From: Spirochaetales bacterium
GTDB taxonomy: Bacteria; Spirochaetota; Spirochaetia; Treponematales; UBA12059
Reading direction: 5' to 3'
Assembly (NCBI GenBank): GCA_004525355.1
Contig: SPCK01000161.1
Coordinates: 1-5,542 of the forward strand
Length of the DNA stretch: 5,542 nt
Position 1 is the stretch's first letter. Each line of letters opens with the position of its first letter. The notes beneath the pieces were generated by a model, which worked only from the letters and a program-made list of their open reading frames with translations, was not told the DNA's origin and did not search any database. This document shows, one piece after another, positions 1-5,363 of the stretch. The position numbers were made by a program, and so were the translations under genes.

Positions 1-63
1 GTGCTATACCCGAAACGCGTCCTATCCCGTCCCGCCGACGAGGATGCGGCCGCTACAACAAAC

Positions 64-70
64 AAGGAGG
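64..70 (+). promoter_or_regulatory. Ribosome binding site of argF
   Basis: AAGGAGG, a near-perfect anti-16S match, ends six bases before the ATG at 77. It decides the start: an in-frame ATG at 44 would add 11 residues (MRPLQQTRRIA) with no family counterpart and would put this site inside the coding region. The remaining upstream bases (1-63) show no convincing promoter hexamers and no other gene. Confidence 0.85.
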
Positions 71-76
71 ATCGCT

Positions 77-1078
77 ATGCCCGTCAACCTCAAAGGACGC
101 AGTTTCCTTACACTCAAGGATTATTCTTCCGAAGAAATCCGTTATCTGCTCGACCTCTCAGCCGACCTCAAGGCCAAGAAGCGCGCGGGCGTCCGCGGCG
201 ACCTCCTGGAACGCAAGAACATCGTCCTCATCTTTGACAAGGCCAGCACCCGCACCCGCTGCGCCTTCGAGACCGCATGCTGGGACGAGGGTGGCAACGC
301 GACGTTCCTGACCAACAGCCAGATGGGCAAGAAGGAATCCATTGAGGACACCGGCAAGGTTCTGGGGCGCATGTACGATGGCATCCAATACCGCGGATTC
401 TCCCAAAAACTCGTTGAGGAACTGGCCAAGCACTCCGGCGTGCCCGTCTGGAACGGCCTGACCGACGACGACCACCCCACCCAGATACTCGCCGACCTCC
501 TGACCATCGAGGAGCACGTGGCCAAGCCCCTGTCCAAGGTCAAGATGGTCTACTGCGGCGACGCGCGCAACAACATGGGCAACGCCCTGATGATCGGCTC
601 CGCCAAGATGGGCATGCAGTTCGTCGCTCTGGCCCCCAAGGAACTGTGGCCCAATGAGAAGCTGACCGCCGAGATGAAGCAGATCGCCGCGGCCACCGGC
701 GGCACGATCGAGTTCTTCGACATCGCCAAGGCCGACGAGGCCCTCAAAGGCGCCGACGTCCTGTACACCGACGTCTGGGTATCCATGGGCGAGGAAGCCA
801 AGTTCGCCGAGCGCATCGCCCAGCTCAAGGCCTATCGCGTCACCATGGACTTCATCCGCAAAACCGGCAATTCCGACTGCATATTCCTGCACTGCCTCCC
901 CGCCTTCCACGACCAGGATACCGAAGTCGGCCGCTCTGTCGGCAAGGAGCACGGCATCATGGAGCAGGAAGTCACTGACGAGGTGTTCCGCTCGCGCCAC
1001 TCCGTGGTGTTCGACGAGGCCGAGAACCGCCTGCACACGATAAAAGCCATCATGGTCGCCACCATCGGAAGGCAGTAA
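77..1078 (+). CDS. argF: Ornithine carbamoyltransferase (EC 2.1.3.3)
   Basis: This cytoplasmic enzyme transfers the carbamoyl group of carbamoyl phosphate to L-ornithine, giving citrulline in arginine biosynthesis; the arcB form runs the reverse reaction in the arginine deiminase pathway. The protein has 333 residues, the length of the long E. coli ArgF/ArcB-type family. Visible motifs, in order, are the carbamoyl-phosphate loop STRTR (57-61), the SQMGKKES segment (81-88), HPTQ (133-136), DARNNMGN (162-169), the ornithine-side DVWVSMGEE (232-240), and HCLP (272-275), with the expected catalytic Cys273. The C-terminal helix carries NRLHTIKA (317-324). SMG together with HCLP separates it from aspartate carbamoyltransferase. 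All key residues are present, so it should be active. No other arg or arc gene lies in the window, so biosynthetic versus catabolic use cannot be settled; argF is the default name. It has its own ribosome binding site and a downstream terminator, so its transcript probably ends before the next gene. Confidence 0.96.
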   Translation: MPVNLKGRSFLTLKDYSSEEIRYLLDLSADLKAKKRAGVRGDLLERKNIVLIFDKASTRTRCAFETACWDEGGNATFLTNSQMGKKESIEDTGKVLGRMYDGIQYRGFSQKLVEELAKHSGVPVWNGLTDDDHPTQILADLLTIEEHVAKPLSKVKMVYCGDARNNMGNALMIGSAKMGMQFVALAPKELWPNEKLTAEMKQIAAATGGTIEFFDIAKADEALKGADVLYTDVWVSMGEEAKFAERIAQLKAYRVTMDFIRKTGNSDCIFLHCLPAFHDQDTEVGRSVGKEHGIMEQEVTDEVFRSRHSVVFDEAENRLHTIKAIMVATIGRQ

Positions 1079-1114
1079 ATCGGCGCGCCGATACGGTAGC
1101 TTCAATAAACAGGA

Positions 1115-1149
1115 GGCCGCTCCGGCATCCGGGGTGGCCGGTTCTTTTT
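1115..1149 (+). terminator. Rho-independent terminator after argF
   Basis: An 11-pair stem (GGCCGCTCCGG at 1115-1125 with CCGGGGTGGCC at 1129-1139, including two G-T wobbles) closes on a three-base CAT loop. It is followed by GG and then the T-rich run TTCTTTTT at 1142-1149. It lies 36 bases after the argF stop codon on the same strand. This is the only classical intrinsic terminator I see in the window. Confidence 0.85.
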
Positions 1150-1306
1150 GGGCGCGTCGGCGCCCGTCGGCGCCGACCGGGTCCTTCGCTGCAATCCGGC
1201 CCGCGCGCAGGCTGAGGATACAGGACGTCCCGTTTCGGGCCGTCCCCGCGCTCCGCGCGCTGCCAAGTGAGCGCGCGCCGGGATTTACGCTGCGCCCCCT
1301 CGCGCT
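1141..1306 (+). repeat. Structured intergenic repeat, copy A
   Basis: This is a non-coding, palindrome-rich block between argF and the WD40 gene, matched by a diverged second copy at 5364-5542. Parts in order: a T-rich start GTTCTTTTTGG (shared with the argF terminator tail); a perfect nine-pair hairpin, GTCGGCGCC (1156-1164) with GGCGCCGAC (1169-1177) and a CGTC loop; a box ending CGCTGCAAT (1187-1195); a long stem of 1193-1208 with 1271-1285; and a conserved right flank to 1306. Within the long stem, 1196-1199 pair with 1278-1281 and 1202-1208 with 1271-1277; C1200-C1201 and G1282 bulge. A nested hairpin (1223-1232 with 1236-1245, one mismatch, TTT loop) sits inside. Against copy B, 1178-1195 matches at 15 of 18 positions and 1268-1306 at 33 of 39. 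Its role is unknown: a dispersed repeat family, a structured leader or a small RNA are all possible. Strand is nominal. Confidence 0.7.
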
Positions 1307-1319
1307 GCCATCCAGCGCG
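1301..1319 (+). other. Short hairpin in the leader of the WD40 gene
   Basis: CGCGCTG (1301-1307) pairs perfectly with CAGCGCG (1313-1319) around a five-base loop CCATC. It lies 20 bases before the ribosome binding site of the lipoprotein gene. No T-run follows, so it is not a terminator. The left arm overlaps the conserved end of repeat copy A. It may affect message stability or translation, or simply be the end of the repeat element. Confidence 0.45.
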
Positions 1320-1339
1320 CGATGACGCGGTCGTCGGAC

Positions 1340-1346
1340 AGGAGGA
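1340..1346 (+). promoter_or_regulatory. Ribosome binding site of the WD40 lipoprotein gene
   Basis: AGGAGGA ends four bases before the ATG at 1351. It fixes the start there rather than at the upstream in-frame ATG at 1267. Starting at 1351 also places the signal peptide at the N-terminus, which the longer version would bury behind 28 polar and basic residues. Confidence 0.8.
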
Positions 1347-1350
1347 ATCC

Positions 1351-2436
1351 ATGCGAGAACCTGGACTGGCTATCGTGGGAGCCGGAATCGCCCTGCTGCT
1401 CCTGGCAGCCTGCACCGCCGGCAAGCCCTTGTCGCGCCGCCCGTCATCGGCGAACCTTGAAGCCGCCATCGGCTCCTCGGCGCCCCTGCCGCGGCTTGAA
1501 CGAATAAACGCCACCAACGCCGCGGATGCCGACCAACTCATGATGCTCTCACTGGAAGGATTCTCAAGAGTCCAAGGGAGCCAATGCTCCGTCGCCTTCA
1601 GCCCGGATGGGACGCTGCTCGCCTGCGCCGCGGGCAGGAGCGCACTACCCGTCTGGGAACTGCCGAGTACGCGGCTCCTGTTCAGTCTCCAGAAGACGCC
1701 GACCCACGAGGTGGCGGTCGCCTTCAGCCCCGACGGAACGGCGCTGCTCGTCGGCGGGGCTTCGGGAGCGGTGCGCGTCTTCGATCCGTCGACCGGTGCG
1801 CTCCTGCGTACCCTGGAGGCGCTGCCTTCCACCGTATGGGACCTGGATTTCGACCCCTCCGGAAAGCGCTTGGCGACTGTGGCATTCACGACCGGCTTGC
1901 GGGTTTGGGATTTCGACAAGGGAACACCGGCCTGGGAGTTTCAGGAAGGAACGAGCGGCGCGTATTTCCTCAGTGTCGACTATAACCCGTCTGGCACCAT
2001 GCTGGCCCTGGGAAAGACCGTCGACGGCGTGACGGTGCTCGAGGCCGGTTCGGGGCGCGTCATCGCCGTCCTGCCGATCCAGTCCAATGTCGGAGATGTG
2101 GCCTTCAGCCCGGACGGACAGATCCTGGCCACCGGCAGCGACGATAACCTCGCGCGCCTCTGGAACGCGAATGATTTCCGTCTCATGCGCACGCTCGAAG
2201 GGCACTCGCACTTCGTGAACGGCGTGGCCTTCAGCCCCGATGGATCCTTGCTGGCAACCGGGAGCCATGACGGCACCGTCGGCATCTGGGAGGTCGCGAC
2301 GGGGAGACGCCTGGCCACGCTCTCGGGCCACGGGCAGCCGGTATTGCGGATCGCCTTCGACCCATCGGGAACCCTGCTCGCCTCGGCAAGCTGGGACGGC
2401 ACGGTACGACTGTGGGGCGTGGCGAGCGGCACATAG
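1351..2436 (+). CDS. WD40-repeat beta-propeller lipoprotein
   Basis: This is a predicted envelope lipoprotein of 361 residues. Residues 1-21 form a lipoprotein signal peptide: a short N-terminus with one Arg, a hydrophobic stretch (6-18), and the lipobox LLAAC with the acylated Cys21. Thr22 and Ala23 follow, so there is no Asp at +2 to signal inner-membrane retention under the E. coli rule. A polar linker (22-60) leads to seven WD40-like blades starting near residues 80, 120, 161, 203, 247, 288 and 330. AFSPDG recurs at 82, 124, 251 and 294, with variants DFDPSG, DYNPSG and AFDPSG in the other blades. Blades 5-7 are the most canonical (GSDD..ARLW, GSHDGTVGIW, ASWDGTVRLW), with GH before blades 6 and 7. 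The last blade stops after its third strand, so residues 62-70 (QLMMLSLEG) may supply the closing strand. Such propellers bind partner proteins and usually have no catalysis; the partner and function are unknown. Codon choice looks less biased than in argF and typA, suggesting lower expression. Confidence 0.88.
   Translation: MREPGLAIVGAGIALLLLAACTAGKPLSRRPSSANLEAAIGSSAPLPRLERINATNAADADQLMMLSLEGFSRVQGSQCSVAFSPDGTLLACAAGRSALPVWELPSTRLLFSLQKTPTHEVAVAFSPDGTALLVGGASGAVRVFDPSTGALLRTLEALPSTVWDLDFDPSGKRLATVAFTTGLRVWDFDKGTPAWEFQEGTSGAYFLSVDYNPSGTMLALGKTVDGVTVLEAGSGRVIAVLPIQSNVGDVAFSPDGQILATGSDDNLARLWNANDFRLMRTLEGHSHFVNGVAFSPDGSLLATGSHDGTVGIWEVATGRRLATLSGHGQPVLRIAFDPSGTLLASASWDGTVRLWGVASGT
1588..2430 (+). 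repeat. Seven tandem WD40 coding repeats
   Basis: Repeat units of roughly 120-130 bases encode the seven propeller blades. The clearest DNA-level echoes are the GCCTTCAGCCC segments coding AFSP at about 1594, 1720, 2101 and 2230. Third-position changes between copies show these are old protein-level repeats, not a recent DNA duplication. Confidence 0.75.
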
Positions 2437-2482
2437 GCTGCACAACGTTCCCCAGGGCACACGTCCGGATCCTGTCGGCCGC

Positions 2483-3382
2483 TCAAGGTTCCTGTGACAT
2501 TCCCCCGGCGGGCATCCTTCCATCCGCGGCTACGGGACGGCCGCTCCGCCCGCTGTTGATCCACAGTCCCAGGGCGATCAGCACCAGACCGACTGCAAAC
2601 CGCACCGTGAAACGCTCGCCTGTCAAGAGCACGCCCAGAAGCACGGTGAGCCCGGTCTCGGCATAGAACACGATACTGCCCCTACCCGCCGGAACCGTAC
2701 GGTAGCCGGTGGCCATCAGTGCCTGCGCAAGAAACGCCCCGATTCCCGCGGCGAAAAGGAAGACCAGGCTCGCGGTTCCGGGAATCGCCACGGGCAATGG
2801 AGCGAACAGGAACAAGGGCAACCCGAGGAGGCTCGGCGACAGATAGAGTACGAAGGGATCGCAACCTGCTTTCGACGCCCGCCGCACGTAGTTGACGGCC
2901 ACGCCGCCCAGCACCGCCCCTCCGAGCGCCAAGAGATCTCCAGCCAGGTTCGCTCCCGAGCCGTCCCGCATCACGATGATCGCTCCCGCGGTGGCCAGCG
3001 CCAGCGAGCTGAGAGTCCGCCCGCTCACCTTCTCGCCGAAAAACGCGACCCCGAACAGCGTAACGAACACCGGATACACGTTTGTAAGCACTGTCGCCCG
3101 CCCCGGACCGGTGAGAGCGATGGCCACATACATGGCCGCCATCGCCACCGCCCCGAAAAAACCGCGCAAGAACCAGTCGAGCTTGCGTGCCCCGCCCAGC
3201 CCCCGCCGTCCGGCGACGACCAGGGCGAGCGACAGGATCGTACCGATCGCAAAACGGGTCGCGGAAATGAACGTGCCCGCAAAGCCGGCCGAGGCGAGCT
3301 TCACGGACAGCGAGGTGAACGCGAACAGAACGGCGGATGCGTACAGGGCCGCCAAGCCCCGAAACCGTGCGGCTATTATCAC
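2483..3382 (-). CDS. EamA/DMT-superfamily transporter (10 TM helices)
   Basis: This is a predicted inner-membrane permease of the drug/metabolite transporter superfamily; members move amino acids, sugars or other small metabolites, and the substrate here cannot be read from sequence. Starting at GTG 3382 the protein has 299 residues, the usual family length. Ten hydrophobic segments are visible at about 10-28, 35-57, 72-91, 95-115, 122-138, 148-166, 178-195, 201-223, 233-255 and 260-276. They fall into two homologous EamA halves (about 10-139 and 149-276). Each half holds the typical end-of-helix segment: YPVFVTLFGVAFFGEKVS (103-120, Glu117) and the ETGLTVLLGVLLTGERFT stretch (242-259, Glu256). 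A polar tail follows from 277. The frame stays open to an ATG at 3535, but that would overlap typA and add an Arg-rich, non-family N-terminus. The GTG has only a weak upstream purine run, and TTG 3364 is an alternative. It converges on the WD40 gene with 46 bases between stops and no obvious terminator. Confidence 0.87.
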   Translation of the reverse strand: MIIAARFRGLAALYASAVLFAFTSLSVKLASAGFAGTFISATRFAIGTILSLALVVAGRRGLGGARKLDWFLRGFFGAVAMAAMYVAIALTGPGRATVLTNVYPVFVTLFGVAFFGEKVSGRTLSSLALATAGAIIVMRDGSGANLAGDLLALGGAVLGGVAVNYVRRASKAGCDPFVLYLSPSLLGLPLFLFAPLPVAIPGTASLVFLFAAGIGAFLAQALMATGYRTVPAGRGSIVFYAETGLTVLLGVLLTGERFTVRFAVGLVLIALGLWINSGRSGRPVAADGRMPAGGMSQEP

Positions 3383-3513
3383 GTCCCGGATGCTAGCCCG
3401 GATGGCGGTCCCTGAGCAAGCCGCCCCGCTGCGGCGGCCCTGCCGTATACGCACCGGCCGTATTCCGGTATACTGCCCTATTCCCTCCCTACTCGAGAAA
3501 CCAGGAACAGCAC
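3383..3513. promoter_or_regulatory. Divergent spacer between transporter gene and typA
   Basis: Promoters for both flanking genes would be expected in these 131 bases. TATACT at 3469-3474 is a good -10 match for typA, 39 bases before its start codon, but the -35 at standard spacing (TATACG, 3446-3451) is poor. The region holds an interrupted dyad: GTATAC (3445-3450), GCA, then CCGG, facing CCGGTATAC at 3465-3473. A six-pair hairpin (3420-3425 with 3433-3438) lies on the transporter side. I see no clear promoter for the transporter gene. The promoter and operator reading is inference. Confidence 0.35.
3503..3507 (+). promoter_or_regulatory. Ribosome binding site of typA
   Basis: AGGAA lies six bases before the GTG at 3514. 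It is weaker than the sites of argF and the lipoprotein gene but well placed. It supports the GTG start, which puts the family's RNIAIIAHVDHGKTT segment at residue 12; no ATG occurs in frame before residue 31, which is past the P-loop. Confidence 0.65.
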
Positions 3514-5349
3514 GTGCCCCACAAAGACGCTTCAAACCCGGCGATTCGCAACATCGCCATAATAGCTCATGTCGACCATGGCAAGACCACGCTCGTCGAC
3601 GCCATGTTCCGCCAATCCGGCGTATTCCGCGTCGGACAGGAGGCGCCCGAGCGCCTGATGGACAGCATGGACCTGGAGCGCGAGCGCGGCATCACCATAG
3701 CCGCCAAGAATTGCTCGGTGGTCTGGAACGGTGTCAAAATCAATATCCTGGACACCCCCGGCCACGCGGACTTTGGCGGCGAGGTCGAGCGCGCCCTGTC
3801 CATGGTCGACGGCGCCATCCTGCTGGTCGACGCATCGGAAGGCCCCCTGCCGCAGACCCGCTTCGTGCTCAACAAGGCGCTCGAGGGAGGCCTGTCCATC
3901 ATCGTCGTCATCAACAAGATCGACCGTCCCGACGCCAGGCCCGCCGAGGTCCTCTCCGAGATATTCGACCTGTTCATAGACCTGGGCGCCACCGAGACCC
4001 AGACCGAGTTCTCCCTCCTGTACGCCATCGGCAAGCGCGGGGTCGCGCAGATCGCACTCGAATCGGAAGGCGCCGACCTGTCGCCCCTGTTCGAGGCCAT
4101 CATCCGCGATATCCCGGCCCCGGCCTACATTGCCGGCGAGCCCTTCCAGATGCTCGTCTCGGATCTCTCGTATTCCGACTACTTCGGCAGGCAGGCCATC
4201 GGCAAGATCGTCAACGGCCGGGCCCACTTTGACGACAAGCTCGTCTGCATCGGGGAGGACGATTCCCGTGAGGTCCTGAACATCACCAAGCTGCATACCT
4301 ACGCGGGACCCAAGCTCGTCGAGACCAACTCAGCGGAGCCCGGCGACATCGTGGTCCTGTCCGGCATAGATAACGTCCACATCGGCGACACCATCTGCAC
4401 CCGCGAGGCGCCCAAGGCCCTCAAGCGCATCGTCGTCGACGAGCCGACCGTCTCCATGAAATTTTTCGTCAACACCTCGCCGCTGTCGGGCCTCGAGGGC
4501 AAGAACCTGCAATCCTTGCAGCTCCTGGAGCGCCTGCGCAAGGAAACCCTCAAGAACGTGTCCATCCAGGTTGAGGAGGCCAAGGGCTCCGGCGGCGGAT
4601 TCATCGTGCGCGGCCGCGGCGAGTTCCAGCTGGTCATCCTGATCGAGACCCTCAGGCGCGAGGGCTTCGAGATCTGCGTGTCGCGCCCCGAGGTCATATT
4701 CAAGCACAAGAACGGCAAGAAGCTCGAACCGGTGGAGCACCTGTCCGTCGACTGCATGGAAGTCTACGCCGGCGTGGTCACCGAGAAGATGACCATGCGC
4801 AAGGGCCGTATGCTCTCGTACACCTGCCATGAAGGCGCCCGCGTGCGCCTGGAATTCTCGGTGCCTTCGCGCGCCCTGATCGGCTATCGCGACAGCTTCC
4901 TCACGGACACCAAGGGCACGGGCATCATGAATTCCTATTTCCTGGGCTACGAGGACTACCGCGGCGACTTCAACGACCGATTCATGGGATTCCTGGTGTC
5001 GGACCGGGCCGGCAAGGGCGTCACCTACGGCCTCTATCACCTCGAACCGCGCGGGCGCCTGTTCATCACCCCAGGGGAGCAGATCTACGAGGGCATGATC
5101 ATCGGCGAGCACAACCTCGACACCGACCTCAACGTGAACCCCGCCAAGGAAAAGAAGCTGTCCAACATGCGCTCGGTCCTCAAGGATGAAGCCCTGACCC
5201 TCACGCCCGTCCAGCCCATGACCCTCGAGCGCGCCATACAATACCTGCAGGACGACGAAATGGTCGAGGTCACGCCCAAGTCCATCCGGCTGCGCAAGAG
5301 CATCCTGGCGGCCATGGACCGCAAGACCTACAAGCGCGACAACCGCTGA
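3514..5349 (+). CDS. typA: Translational GTPase TypA/BipA
   Basis: TypA/BipA is a ribosome-binding GTPase of the EF-G/LepA class that acts in the cytoplasm. In other bacteria it aids 50S subunit assembly and growth under cold or other stress. The protein has 611 residues, against about 607 in E. coli. GTPase motifs are all visible: P-loop AHVDHGKTT (18-26), switch I RGIT (58-61), DTPGH (80-84) and NKID (134-137). The fifth motif region reads YAIGKRG (170-176) where E. coli has YASALNG, so the usual Ser-Ala is altered. The beta-barrel domain spans about 205-300, followed by the EF-G-like domain III from VDEPTVSMKFFVNTSP (308-323), domain V with GRGEFQLVILIE (367-378) and VSRPEVIF (389-396), and the BipA-specific C-terminal domain, including PSRALIGYR (451-459), KKLSNMRS (547-554) and VEVTPKSIRLRK (584-595). 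Start is GTG. It stands alone, divergent from the transporter gene. C/G-ending codons dominate strongly, fitting a well-expressed housekeeping gene. Confidence 0.97.
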   Translation: MPHKDASNPAIRNIAIIAHVDHGKTTLVDAMFRQSGVFRVGQEAPERLMDSMDLERERGITIAAKNCSVVWNGVKINILDTPGHADFGGEVERALSMVDGAILLVDASEGPLPQTRFVLNKALEGGLSIIVVINKIDRPDARPAEVLSEIFDLFIDLGATETQTEFSLLYAIGKRGVAQIALESEGADLSPLFEAIIRDIPAPAYIAGEPFQMLVSDLSYSDYFGRQAIGKIVNGRAHFDDKLVCIGEDDSREVLNITKLHTYAGPKLVETNSAEPGDIVVLSGIDNVHIGDTICTREAPKALKRIVVDEPTVSMKFFVNTSPLSGLEGKNLQSLQLLERLRKETLKNVSIQVEEAKGSGGGFIVRGRGEFQLVILIETLRREGFEICVSRPEVIFKHKNGKKLEPVEHLSVDCMEVYAGVVTEKMTMRKGRMLSYTCHEGARVRLEFSVPSRALIGYRDSFLTDTKGTGIMNSYFLGYEDYRGDFNDRFMGFLVSDRAGKGVTYGLYHLEPRGRLFITPGEQIYEGMIIGEHNLDTDLNVNPAKEKKLSNMRSVLKDEALTLTPVQPMTLERAIQYLQDDEMVEVTPKSIRLRKSILAAMDRKTYKRDNR

Positions 5350-5363
5350 GACCCGAGCCCCCC

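Noticed and set aside
44..76. Extended argF start at ATG 44
   Set aside because: A strong ribosome binding site at 64-70 serves ATG 77, and the extra residues have no family counterpart.
158..1105. Long minus-strand open frame (315 codons) opposite argF
   Set aside because: It is antisense to an unmistakable ornithine carbamoyltransferase. Its Gly/Val/Leu/His-rich low-complexity product is typical of antisense frames in G+C-rich genes.
1134..1325. Possible 63-residue gene downstream of argF, with an AGGAGG at 1111-1116
   Set aside because: The AGGAGG is too far from the GTG at 1134 and partly inside the terminator stem. The Arg/Pro/Ala-rich product runs through the palindromic repeat.
1050..1919. 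Minus-strand open frame of 289 codons across the argF-WD40 spacer
   Set aside because: It overlaps the argF end, the repeat element and the lipoprotein gene; its Ser/Arg/Pro-rich product shows no motif.
2437..2482. Possible bidirectional terminator between the convergent genes
   Set aside because: I found only weak partial pairing around the GGATCC at 2468-2473 and no T-run on either strand.
3383..3535. Extended transporter N-terminus up to ATG 3535
   Set aside because: It would overlap the typA start and ribosome binding site and place about 50 Arg/Gly-rich residues before the first membrane helix.
2892..4232. Plus-strand open frame of 446 codons spanning the transporter gene and the start of typA
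   Set aside because: It is antisense to the ten-helix transporter and then out of frame with typA. The product is Arg/Pro-rich with no domain, so it is a G+C-driven artefact.
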